A stretch of 14,816 nucleotides of DNA from Phycisphaerae bacterium. Its GTDB lineage: Bacteria; Planctomycetota; Phycisphaerae; Phycisphaerales; SM1A02. The notes under the pieces were generated by a model, which had not been told where the DNA came from, searched no databases, and saw only the letters and a list, made by a program, of their open reading frames with translations. A program made the position numbers and the translations under genes. The stretch lies in NCBI GenBank assembly GCA_002690755.1, contig NZFT01000081.1:31956-46771 (forward strand), given 5' to 3'. Below are positions 6,376 to 13,569 of the stretch, one piece after another (positions within the stretch are counted from its first letter, which is position 1; the number at the start of each line of letters is the position of its first letter).

Positions 6376-7266
6376 ATGGCTCGAGAACCCATCCTCAAGA
6401 CCTGGAAGCTCTTCATCGGCGGCGCCTTCCCGCGCACCGAGAGCGGACGCACCATGATTCTCTGGGGCGTCGACGATCGCGTCGTCGCCCACTGCTGCCA
6501 GGGCAGTCGAAAGGATCTTCGCAACACCGTCGAGGTGGCACGCAAGGCGCTCCCCGGATGGTGGGCACGTGACGCCTACAACCGAAGCCAGATCCTCTAC
6601 CGCATCGCCGAAATGGCGGAAGGGCGGACTGCGGAACTCGTCGATGCGATCCGGTGCGTCCCGGAGACGGGTACCGACCGTGCCCCGACCGCCGCCACCG
6701 CCCGCAAGGAAGTCGCCTGCGGGATCGACCGACTGGTCGCGTTCGCGGGATGGTGTGACAAGTTCCCGCAGGTGATCGGTGCCCGAAATCCGGTCAACGG
6801 GCCGTACCACGACTTCACCATGCCCGAACCCACCGGCGTATGCGGGGTGATCGCCCCGAACGAACCATCGTTCCTCGGTCTGATCTCCCACCTCGCCCCG
6901 GTGCTCGCGGGCGGAAACGTCGCCATCGCCCTCGCCAGCGAGGCGAATCCCCTTCCGGCGATGATCCTCGCGGAGATCTGCGCCACCAGTGACGTGCCGG
7001 GCGGCGTCGTCAACGTGCTCACCGGCTATCGACGGGAACTTCTTCCCGAATTCGCGGACCATCGCGACATCGATGCGATCGCCGGTGCCACCGAGGATCG
7101 GGAATCGCGAAGACTCCTCGAACTCGGGGCCGCCGACAACATGAAGCGGGTGCGGCTGGAAGACGTCGCCGACGTCGACTACCACGACGAAGAGACCCGA
7201 CACAGCCCCTGGACCATCGAACCCTTCACCGAGATGAAGACGATCTGGCACCCTTCGGGAAGTTGA
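6376..7266 (+). CDS. Truncated ALDH-like protein lacking catalytic domain
   Basis: This 296-residue protein is related to aldehyde dehydrogenases but holds only the N-terminal, NAD-domain-like part. 'IAPNEPSFLGLISHLAPVLAGG' region (159-180) aligns with the 'PWNFP' segment of the neighbour and keeps the Asn. The cofactor lysine is Leu186, the 'FTGST' loop has become 'IAGATE', and the chain ends soon after the position of 'LELGG' with the tail 'PWTIEPFTEMKTIWHP'. There is no catalytic Cys and no C-terminal domain, so it cannot be a normal ALDH. The reading frame is intact with neighbour-like codon use and an organised ending, so it does not look like a fresh pseudogene. ATG 6376 is chosen because the frame upstream is only a shadow of the first ALDH. 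A role as non-catalytic partner of the upstream enzyme is inferred. Confidence 0.8.
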   Translation: MAREPILKTWKLFIGGAFPRTESGRTMILWGVDDRVVAHCCQGSRKDLRNTVEVARKALPGWWARDAYNRSQILYRIAEMAEGRTAELVDAIRCVPETGTDRAPTAATARKEVACGIDRLVAFAGWCDKFPQVIGARNPVNGPYHDFTMPEPTGVCGVIAPNEPSFLGLISHLAPVLAGGNVAIALASEANPLPAMILAEICATSDVPGGVVNVLTGYRRELLPEFADHRDIDAIAGATEDRESRRLLELGAADNMKRVRLEDVADVDYHDEETRHSPWTIEPFTEMKTIWHPSGS

Positions 7267-7420
7267 ACGCGATCCGCGAGCGGTCAGGGTTCGAACACGC
7301 GGGGCCTGTCTCCGGATCCCTGCTCACGTGGTTTCGACTACCGTCGTCGGAGCCTGATACGACCCCTGCAGGTCCACCACCGCGGCGACCTGTGAATCCA
7401 CCTCGAACACGGGCCCCGAC

Positions 7421-7567
7421 ATGCTCTTCACCATCGCCGTCGTGCTCATCATTCTGTGGCTCCTGGGACTGGTCTCCGGTGTGGTCATGGGTCAGTTCAT
7501 CCACATCCTGCTGGTCGTGGCGATCGTGCTGATTCTCGTGAGTCTGATCAGCGGCCGCGGGAAGTGA
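7421..7567 (+). CDS. Two-helix small membrane protein, lmo0937 type
   Basis: This 48-residue protein begins 'MLFTIAVVLIILWLLGLVSG', has a short 'VMGQFIH' turn, continues with a second hydrophobic stretch 'ILLVVAIVLILVSLI', and ends 'SGRGK'. Two membrane helices joined by a Gly/His turn and a basic tail match the widespread lmo0937 family (DUF5670) as I remember it, including the 'L(W/F)TIAV' start and the 'FIHILLV' motif. Its function is not known; relatives are often found near stress genes. No clear ribosome site precedes ATG 7421, where 'GGGCCCCGAC' is the immediate upstream sequence. It is followed 33 bases later by the cupin gene in the same direction. The 154 bases before it contain only a weak hairpin (caggtc 7369-7374 with gacctg 7387-7392) and no box I would defend as a promoter. 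Confidence 0.8.
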   Translation: MLFTIAVVLIILWLLGLVSGVVMGQFIHILLVVAIVLILVSLISGRGK

Positions 7568-7600
7568 TCGCGCGATCCGCATCGCTTGCAGGGGATTTCA

Positions 7601-7990
7601 ATGGACGTCATCGATCTCGATGAGAAACTCGGCCACTTCTCCGACCATTGGTCGCCGCGCATCATCGCAGCGCTCAACGGTCAGGAAGTGAAACTCGCGA
7701 AGTTCATCGGCGCTTTCGACTGGCATTCGCACCCTGACGAAGACGAGATGTTCCTGGTGCTGCACGGCTCGTTCACCATGGAGTTTCGAAAGAGCTTCGG
7801 GGCCCCGGACGAATATGGCTACCGCTCGGTCGAACTCCACGAGGGCCAGATGCTGGTGGTTCCCAAAGGTGTCGAACATCGCCCGGTCGCGGAAGAGGAG
7901 TGCGCCGTGATGCTCTTCGAGCCGGCGGGACTCGTGAACACCGGCGATGCCGAGACGAGTGATCGCACCACGACCGGTACGTGGATCTGA
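7601..7990 (+). CDS. Single-domain cupin protein
   Basis: This is a small cytoplasmic cupin of 129 residues. Cupin motif 1 is complete: Gly37, His42 and His44 in 'WHSHPDEDE', Glu49 and Gly56. Motif 2 runs from Gly82 through Pro88 and Gly90 to His93 in 'VVPKGVEHRP'. His42, His44, Glu49 and His93 are therefore the expected metal ligands. The start 'DEKLGHFSDHWSPRIIAALNG' region and the end 'LFEPAGLVNTGD' match a common stand-alone bacterial cupin group whose reaction is not established; it is sometimes labelled mannose-6-phosphate isomerase-like. The sequence AGGGG seven bases before ATG 7601 supports that start over a TTG at 7586. The gene follows the small membrane protein by 33 bases and may share its transcript. 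The enzyme substrate remains unknown. Confidence 0.88.
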   Translation: MDVIDLDEKLGHFSDHWSPRIIAALNGQEVKLAKFIGAFDWHSHPDEDEMFLVLHGSFTMEFRKSFGAPDEYGYRSVELHEGQMLVVPKGVEHRPVAEEECAVMLFEPAGLVNTGDAETSDRTTTGTWI

Positions 7991-8004
7991 AGGATCCGAC
8001 CGGA

Positions 8005-8027
8005 CCTGAAGCGGTGATTGGTTCAGG
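8005..8027. terminator. Weak hairpin between cupin and acidic-protein gene ends
   Basis: The arms cctgaa (8005-8010) and ttcagg (8022-8027) pair perfectly around an 11-base loop, in the short gap between two converging genes. The right arm contains the stop codon of the minus-strand gene (8023-8025). There is no T-run, so terminator function is a guess from position. Confidence 0.3.
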
Positions 8028-9270
8028 ATGTCGACGGAGGATCCGCGGTGGCGGACGGGTCGACGCCCGGCGAATCGGATTCGGCCGGATCGAGCGGTTC
8101 GGACGGCGTGGTCGCGGACGGCAGCAGACGCTCGAACGCTTCCGGACCCAGGACCGCATAGGTCCAGGCCACGGGAACCCAGAAGGCGAGGGAGATCGCC
8201 GCCACGCTGACGACGCCGTGCATCGATGACGGGAGCAGTCTGAAAGGCAGGGCGGCGATTCGCTTGATCCCCGAGGGGGTCGTCATTGAAGACGGCATCG
8301 GAGGGGAATCGACGAGCATCGAGGCGTCGGGATCCGGCGTCGCTTCGATCGAAACCGATTGATCGTCGACTTCCGATGCTTCCATCGGTGGATCCGACGT
8401 GTCGCCGGATGCCCCATCCGGCCCGAGGTCGACTTCCGCTTCGAGCGGCTCGGATCGGGGGCCGGTCGGGCCGGTCAGAACCGGAGGGACCGACTCGACC
8501 GACGAGATTTCAGACCGGACCGTGCCTGCATCCATTCTGTCGAGCGGATCACCTGAAGACACGGCTTCGACCTCGCCGGCGGTCGACCGGAGTGGCGCAT
8601 TTCCACCCATGGCGTCCAGGGTCGCCGCGGCGGATCGCTCCGCGGCTTCCGCCCTCGCGATCTCGCTCGGGTTCGGTGAAGACGAAGGCGTTTCCAGAAT
8701 CGAAGAAATCGAAGGTTCGGCCTCGGATTCCTCGGCGATCCGAATCGCCATCAATGCCTCGAGCGCCGCGGCGGGACTCGCCGACTCCGGACTCGTCGCG
8801 GCGTGTTCGGATTCGATGAGCGCAGGCGTTTCGGCGGAATCGATCTCTTCGACCGTCGGAGGTCCGGGAGACGACAGTGCTTCCGAAGGACTCGCCATGC
8901 CGAAGAGATCGGCCTGCGGACCCTCGGGACCGAGATCGCGGGCCGCCGGGCCACGCTTGATCCCATCCCCCGGCAGCGCATCGTCCGACCGCGTCCCGGT
9001 CGGTGACGGCTGCAATTCGGCCGCCAGATCATCGGTGGGACGATCCAGATCGCTCAGGAGCCCCGCTGCATCGATCTTGGATCGATCCACCGTCGAGTCG
9101 GCGACCAGGTCGGCGGCGTTTTCGGGCGACACCGCCTCACCAAGCAGTGAGCGGGCATCCCGAAGAACATCCTCGACCAGGCCCTCGGCCGGGGATCCAT
9201 CGCCCACGAGGGTCTCGTTGGAATCGGCGTCGGGGGAGGAGGTGAGGTTGTGTTGTGGAGAGTTCGACAT
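8023..9270 (-). CDS. Acidic Ser/Pro-rich protein with one membrane helix
   Basis: I do not recognise a domain in this 415-residue protein. Residues 1-335 are rich in Ser, Pro, Ala, Asp and Glu and likely disordered, except for short helical stretches at about 29-45 ('EGLVEDVLRDARSLLGEA') and 166-183. A basic stretch ('GIKRIAALPFRLLP') precedes one membrane helix at about 351-373, and a Pro/Ser/Asp-rich tail of some 40 residues ends the protein. By the positive-inside rule the long N-terminal part would be cytoplasmic and the tail external. Evidence that it is real: GAGGTG lies about seven bases before ATG 9270, the membrane helix is well formed, and it fills an otherwise empty 1.2 kb. A long open frame also exists on the other strand, because Ser/Asp/Ala codons read well in reverse; the ribosome site and helix favour the minus strand. 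It may be a scaffold or surface-tethering protein, but this is only a guess. Confidence 0.65.
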   Translation of the reverse strand: MSNSPQHNLTSSPDADSNETLVGDGSPAEGLVEDVLRDARSLLGEAVSPENAADLVADSTVDRSKIDAAGLLSDLDRPTDDLAAELQPSPTGTRSDDALPGDGIKRGPAARDLGPEGPQADLFGMASPSEALSSPGPPTVEEIDSAETPALIESEHAATSPESASPAAALEALMAIRIAEESEAEPSISSILETPSSSPNPSEIARAEAAERSAAATLDAMGGNAPLRSTAGEVEAVSSGDPLDRMDAGTVRSEISSVESVPPVLTGPTGPRSEPLEAEVDLGPDGASGDTSDPPMEASEVDDQSVSIEATPDPDASMLVDSPPMPSSMTTPSGIKRIAALPFRLLPSSMHGVVSVAAISLAFWVPVAWTYAVLGPEAFERLLPSATTPSEPLDPAESDSPGVDPSATADPPSTS

Positions 9271-9329
9271 GGCGACACCTCTTCATCGGCACGAACCCAC
9301 CTCGACATGCGTGGAACGGAGTTTCCGAC

Positions 9330-9356
9330 GTGGTTATCGAACCACCTCGTTTTTCA
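9330..9356 (+). terminator. Orphan hairpin with T-run in divergent gap
   Basis: gtggtt (9330-9335) pairs with aaccac (9340-9345) around the loop atcg, followed by ctcgttttt (9346-9354). The arrangement is terminator-like on the plus strand, yet no plus-strand gene lies just upstream; the minus-strand gene starts at 9270. It could end a small RNA or antisense transcript, or act in the leader of the acidic-protein gene. The rest of the 252-base gap (9271-9522) shows nothing else I can name. Confidence 0.4.
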
Positions 9357-9522
9357 CCCCGCTGGTGCACTGGATGTGGAGAACCGGGGTGAACCCGAGC
9401 GGTCGGCCGCACAATCGGCGCTGCCAATCCAAGTCGAATGCCTGACGCGATTTACAGCGGATCGGGCCGGATTCAGGGGGCGATTTCGCCGATGTCCACG
9501 GGCCATGCTGGATGATTCAATC

Positions 9523-9843
9523 ATGAAACGGAAGTCGATGGAGCCGGACGATCAATCGACCGGCTCCGATCGTCGTGAAACGGACCGGGAATCGATCTCC
9601 GTGGAGGTGGTGCTCGAATGGCACTTCAATCCGGAGCAGCCCGTTCGCTACCGATCCGTGGATCTGAGCGACACCGGAATCCGGATCCGGTCCTCGACAC
9701 CGCTCCTCGAGGGAATGACCGGAACCCTGAAGACGATTCTCCCGGAAGGTCGGCATCTCGACCGCCCCGTCATGGTCGTCTGGGCTCGCGCCGGAAGCGG
9801 AGACAGACCCATGGGGTTCGAAGCCGGTCTTCGCTTCTTCTGA
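9523..9843 (+). CDS. PilZ domain protein
   Basis: This is a single-domain PilZ protein of 106 residues; PilZ domains usually bind cyclic di-GMP and regulate motility, attachment or matrix production. The RxxxR ligand motif is Arg18-Glu-Thr-Asp-Arg22 within 'DRRETDR'. The second motif DxSxxG is 'DLSDTG' at 47-52, at the right distance. The strand pattern continues through 'GMTGTLKTILPEG' and 'VMVVWARA' to 'GFEAGLRFF', a usual PilZ ending. Possible starts are ATG 9505, 9523 and 9538. I prefer 9523 because GGATGATT lies about nine bases before it and a basic start follows, but 9505 cannot be excluded. Its stop is 12 bases from the stop of the convergent comEC gene. There is no output domain, so it must act on another protein. 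Confidence 0.85.
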   Translation: MKRKSMEPDDQSTGSDRRETDRESISVEVVLEWHFNPEQPVRYRSVDLSDTGIRIRSSTPLLEGMTGTLKTILPEGRHLDRPVMVVWARAGSGDRPMGFEAGLRFF

Positions 9844-9858
9844 CCGATCCGCCGGTCA
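9841..9858. repeat. Symmetric hairpin containing two opposing stop codons
   Basis: tgaccg (9841-9846) and cggtca (9853-9858) form a perfect six-base inverted repeat around atccgc. The left arm starts with the TGA of the PilZ gene and the right arm carries the TGA of comEC on the other strand. The hairpin could serve both transcripts as a minimal 3' end, though it lacks a T-run. Confidence 0.6.
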
Positions 9859-12375
9859 GGGCCATCGGACACCCGCCCGAATCCCACTCTTCGTCGTCGA
9901 GACCCCCATCGACCCGTCATCGGCGATCGTCACGATGCTCGCGCCGTCACGACAGGTCACGAGCCGGACCCGACGACGTGAGGCCACGTCGAATCGATCC
10001 GCTTCGAATCGACGCGGACCGGTCGACTGCAGGATGATCCTCGGATCCACCGCTTCGATCAGATCGACGACCACCGGACGCCAGCTGCCGTGGTGGGGAA
10101 GCTCCATGATTCGCGCGCGAAGCACCGGCGTGCGTTCCATCAATCGAGCCACGCCCTCGGTCTCCAGATCGCCGAAAAGCAGGAGATCCGCGATTCGATC
10201 TTCCTGCCCCGCGCGCGGCGCGACGCCGTGGATTCGAAGCGAGATCGACTCGTCGTTGGTTCTCCGAAAATCATCCTCGCTTCGCGGGTGCAGCACCGAC
10301 CAGACGCCGTCGGGAAACGGAATTCGATCGGTTCGTTCCACGATCCGAAGCGACGCCGCATGGCCGAACGCCTCCAGAAGACCTGCATGGCCGGCCGCGT
10401 CCGGAGTCCGGTGGATCCTCCGAAGAAATGCGGGGGTCACCACGATCGAATTCGTGGGCATCATCCGCACCAGCGCCGCGACCGCACCATGATGATCGAT
10501 GTTGGCATGTGAGATCACGATTCCATCGAGACGTCGAACCCCGAGCGAGCGCAGACCGCGAAAGATCGTGTCTGCGCCGAAACGCGAAATGCTCGAACTC
10601 CCTGCATCGAAGAGCACCGTGGACCGCGGCGTCCTGATCAGGATCGCCGTGCCGTCGCCGACCGCGAGCATGTCCACGCGGATCCGCTCGACGATCGGTG
10701 ATCCGGTGAACGGAAGCATCGGAATCGTGATCGACGCGATGAACGCGCACCAGGCGATCCGACGAACGCCTCGGTACGTGGGAAGACGCGGGACGGTGAT
10801 GCCGAGAATCGTCGCCCCGATCGTCCAGACGAAACCCGGATCGAGCGTGAGGATCACCGGCGAAGCATCCGCGATGCCCACGACCAACACCCGAATCAGC
10901 GCATCGCCACCGCCGATCGGGGTCGACAAGAGACGCCCGATGGCGGGTTCGACCATGGCGATGATCGCTACCGGAACGATGAGCAGGAGGAACGCGAAGA
11001 TGAGTGGCGCGATCAGGATGCTCGCGGGGATCAGCAGGAGCGGTACCACGCCGAAGCGGGACTCCACCAGTGGCAACGTCGCGAGACAAGCGACGATCGA
11101 AGCCGTGGCCAGCGATACCCACCGATCCCGGAGAATCTCGAATCGGCTTCGCCCGATCGAGTCACGAGGTCCGAACCACGATTCTCGAGCATCCCGGCAG
11201 GAGAACGCCAGCGCCGAGGTCGCGACGAAACTCAATTGAAATCCGGACGATTCCACCCAGGCCGGATCCGTCCAGAGCATGCCTCCCGCCACGAGTCCAA
11301 GCAGCGGAATCACCCCGAACACCGCCCCGATCGAAGCCCCGGTGAGTATTGGAATGATCATCGACGCGGCACGGATCACGCTCGGGCTCGACTCCACGAG
11401 CATCACGCCACCAAGCACGACCACCGCGGTGACCGTGCATCGAACGCCCCTTCCCACACCCAACCATCCCAGAACGAACCAGGGAATGGACGCCACGACG
11501 GCGAGATGCAGACCACTGATCGCGAGCAGATGGGAGACCCCGGAACGCTTGAAGGCGATGCGCGTCCGTTCATCGAGTCGACTTCGATCACCCGTCAGGA
11601 GACACCAGAGGAGGGATTCATCATCGGAACCGGCGTCGCCGCCCGAAGACATGGCCTCGATGCCCCGGCGGAACCGGGATCGCATCTCGGAGCCGATCGC
11701 GATCGACCAGTCGATCCGGATCCGTCGGTCCGCACCCATGACGGGCACGATCAGTCGGGAATCCGGAACCAGTATCGACGCGTTTCCCGACGAAGCGTGC
11801 CGTCGACTCGAACCGGGATTGCTCGGTCGGCCGGACGGTACGAGTCGACCGACCACGACGACTCGCACTCCGGGTGGATCGGGAATCGATCCGGAGGTGA
11901 TTCGAACGCTGATCTCGTCCCCCGGAAGAAGCGGGGTGAGCGGATCCGCGGGACCGGGGACCGAATCGACCCTCATGGTGGCGACCTGCGATGCTCCGCG
12001 CTCCGCACCCTGCCGCCCCGGTCCATCGCGGTCGGGTCGTGCCGTGTCGAGGAACGTCCCTTCGACCGACACCAGGGATCGGACATGACCGGGATCGGAA
12101 GGTCGACGTCCCGCGTGCGCGTCAAGCACCGCGAGCACGACGTAGACCGATGTGATCGAAAGCAGCGTCGTCACTCGCCTTCGCGAGTTCGCCGCACCCG
12201 ATCGAATCACTCCCGCGAACCCGAAGGTCGCGATCATCACCGCGAAGATGATCGTGAGTTCCTCAACGCGAACCGAAGTAAGCCCGCCGATCGCCCGCCC
12301 CAGCCCGGCACCGGCGAAGGCGCCGACGCCGAGAACGACCCCCAGCCATCCCCCGTTCCAATCGCGTGCTTTCAT
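9856..12375 (-). CDS. comEC: ComEC/Rec2 family DNA-uptake membrane protein
   Basis: ComEC forms the inner-membrane channel for single-stranded DNA during natural transformation. At 839 residues the order is standard: membrane helices at about 10-85, a soluble DUF4131-like OB-fold part at about 90-255, the Competence membrane domain at about 260-555, and a C-terminal metallo-beta-lactamase domain from about 565. The Competence signature is 'LLTGDRSRLDERTRIAFKRS' followed by 'SHLLAISGLH' (281-290). In the last domain 'SHANIDHHG' (622-630) holds the metal-site motif, with Asn where most ComEC proteins have Asp. 'LLFGDLE' (732-738) and 'ELPHHGS' (758-764) are the other expected motifs. That domain is thought to degrade the non-transported strand. 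ATG 12375 is one codon inside a GTG at 12378; no clear ribosome site is seen. The gene lies 91 bases downstream of trpD and may share its transcript. Confidence 0.93.
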   Translation of the reverse strand: MKARDWNGGWLGVVLGVGAFAGAGLGRAIGGLTSVRVEELTIIFAVMIATFGFAGVIRSGAANSRRRVTTLLSITSVYVVLAVLDAHAGRRPSDPGHVRSLVSVEGTFLDTARPDRDGPGRQGAERGASQVATMRVDSVPGPADPLTPLLPGDEISVRITSGSIPDPPGVRVVVVGRLVPSGRPSNPGSSRRHASSGNASILVPDSRLIVPVMGADRRIRIDWSIAIGSEMRSRFRRGIEAMSSGGDAGSDDESLLWCLLTGDRSRLDERTRIAFKRSGVSHLLAISGLHLAVVASIPWFVLGWLGVGRGVRCTVTAVVVLGGVMLVESSPSVIRAASMIIPILTGASIGAVFGVIPLLGLVAGGMLWTDPAWVESSGFQLSFVATSALAFSCRDARESWFGPRDSIGRSRFEILRDRWVSLATASIVACLATLPLVESRFGVVPLLLIPASILIAPLIFAFLLLIVPVAIIAMVEPAIGRLLSTPIGGGDALIRVLVVGIADASPVILTLDPGFVWTIGATILGITVPRLPTYRGVRRIAWCAFIASITIPMLPFTGSPIVERIRVDMLAVGDGTAILIRTPRSTVLFDAGSSSISRFGADTIFRGLRSLGVRRLDGIVISHANIDHHGAVAALVRMMPTNSIVVTPAFLRRIHRTPDAAGHAGLLEAFGHAASLRIVERTDRIPFPDGVWSVLHPRSEDDFRRTNDESISLRIHGVAPRAGQEDRIADLLLFGDLETEGVARLMERTPVLRARIMELPHHGSWRPVVVDLIEAVDPRIILQSTGPRRFEADRFDVASRRRVRLVTCRDGASIVTIADDGSMGVSTTKSGIRAGVRWP

Positions 12376-12466
12376 CACGGACGATCAGGCTAACTCCGAT
12401 TCACCGCTTTCCGAGCCAGGCGGCGGAACCTCCGGCACGCGGTCGGAATCGCACAAACCGAATCGG

Positions 12467-13555
12467 TCAACCGTGGGATGCCGCGATCAGGGCCGACAGG
12501 GTCGCCGCCGAGGCCCCCGATTCGATCGTCTCGCGAGCGCGACCGATGCCCTCTTCGAAAGACGTCGCGACATCCGCGGCGACGATCGCGGCGGCGGCGT
12601 TCAACAACGTCATGTCGAGTGCCGGACCCTTTTCTCGATTCTCCAGCAGATCGCGGACCAGTTTCGCCGCATGGTCGAGGTCTCGAACCTGAAGTTCCTC
12701 GACGGTCGCGGATCGCATCCCCAGCGCCACCGGATCGATCTCGTACTCCACGACCTCCCCGCTTTTCACGTCGGCGACATGAGTCGGAGCACCGATCGAA
12801 CATTCATCGAGTCCGTCGCCGGAGTTGAACACGAGCGCGCGGACCGTTCCGAGCTCCGCGTGGGCATCGGCGACGAGCCGCACGAAACGGTCGTCATAGA
12901 CGCCCGTGATCTGGCGACCCGCGCCGGCGGGATTGGTCAACGGACCGAGCAGATTGAAGATCGTCGGAAATCCCAGCGCCTTTCGAGCCGGCATCGCGTG
13001 TTTCGCCGCGGGGTGATGATGGATCGCGAAGCAGAACGCCACGCCGGCGGCGTCGAGACAACGAAGCTGGGCTTCGCGTCCCGCATCGACGTCGACCCCC
13101 AGCTTCTCCAGAACCTCCGCGGAACCACGTCCGGTGCGCGACCGGTTGCCGTGCTTGGCGACCTTCACACCGGCTGCGGCCGCCACGATCGCGGCCGCCG
13201 TCGAAACATTGAAGGTCTTGGGCGCGCCGCCGGTTCCGGCGGTGTCCAACAGCTGGTCCGCCTCGACCCCGGTTTCAAGTCGTTCGACCTTCTCCCGCAT
13301 CACCGATGCCGCACCGACCAGTTCCTCGACCGTCGGCTCACGGGTCGCGAGAAGCGACAGCAGGGAACCGATCTCGGCCTGATGTGCCGCCCCGGTCATG
13401 ATCGCCTCGAAGGCCGACCGCGCCGCTTCTTCGGAAAGCGTCCCACCGGTGAGAAGTCGTCTCAGGAAAGGCGTCAGGTCGCCCGGGTGGTCGGGGCGGC
13501 CGAATTCGGATGGACCCGCATTGAGACCGAGAGATTTCGAATCGGTGTCGGACAT
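12467..13555 (-). CDS. trpD: Anthranilate phosphoribosyltransferase (variant loops)
   Basis: TrpD joins anthranilate and PRPP to phosphoribosyl-anthranilate, the second step of tryptophan synthesis in the cytoplasm. The 362-residue chain shows the helical N-terminal domain followed by 'DTAGTGGAPKTFNVSTAAA' (104-122), 'KHGNRSRTGRGSAEVLEKLG' (134-153), 'GFPTIFNLLGPLTNPA' (195-210), and the Mg-binding pair Asp250-Glu251 in 'GDGLDECS'. Two PRPP-site segments differ from the usual form: GTGGD is GTGGA with one residue fewer before TFN, and the loop after KHGNR is also one residue shorter. The many other matches make TrpD much the likeliest call; another member of the nucleoside phosphorylase / TrpD family is the alternative. 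No other trp gene is in the window. ATG 13555 has no ribosome site, but TACAAT lies eight bases before it, so the message could be leaderless. Confidence 0.9.
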   Translation of the reverse strand: MSDTDSKSLGLNAGPSEFGRPDHPGDLTPFLRRLLTGGTLSEEAARSAFEAIMTGAAHQAEIGSLLSLLATREPTVEELVGAASVMREKVERLETGVEADQLLDTAGTGGAPKTFNVSTAAAIVAAAAGVKVAKHGNRSRTGRGSAEVLEKLGVDVDAGREAQLRCLDAAGVAFCFAIHHHPAAKHAMPARKALGFPTIFNLLGPLTNPAGAGRQITGVYDDRFVRLVADAHAELGTVRALVFNSGDGLDECSIGAPTHVADVKSGEVVEYEIDPVALGMRSATVEELQVRDLDHAAKLVRDLLENREKGPALDMTLLNAAAAIVAADVATSFEEGIGRARETIESGASAATLSALIAASHG

Positions 13556-13563
13556 GAGATGCG

Positions 13564-13569
13564 ATTGTA
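13564..13569 (-). promoter_or_regulatory. Possible -10 box of trpD
   Basis: On the minus strand TACAAT (13569 down to 13564) lies eight bases before the trpD ATG, so a start site at normal distance would fall at or next to the start codon. No good -35 box is seen: TTCGGC at 13590-13585 has a spacing of 15. The box matches the same short arrangement proposed at 811-816. Confidence 0.3.

Noticed and set aside
1918..7266. Bacterial microcompartment locus suggested by an aldolase plus aldehyde dehydrogenases in a planctomycete
   Set aside because: No shell protein gene or encapsulation peptide is visible, and DeoC with ALDH also occurs in simple deoxyribose breakdown.
7287..7295. gggttcgaa, resembling a tRNA T-loop
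   Set aside because: The flanking bases do not form a T-stem, and no acceptor, D or anticodon arm can be folded upstream.
8399..9445. Plus-strand open frame of 348 codons opposite the acidic protein
   Set aside because: It is Ser/Arg-rich, without signal peptide, helix or ribosome site. It arises because Ser, Ala and Asp codons of the minus gene read open in reverse.
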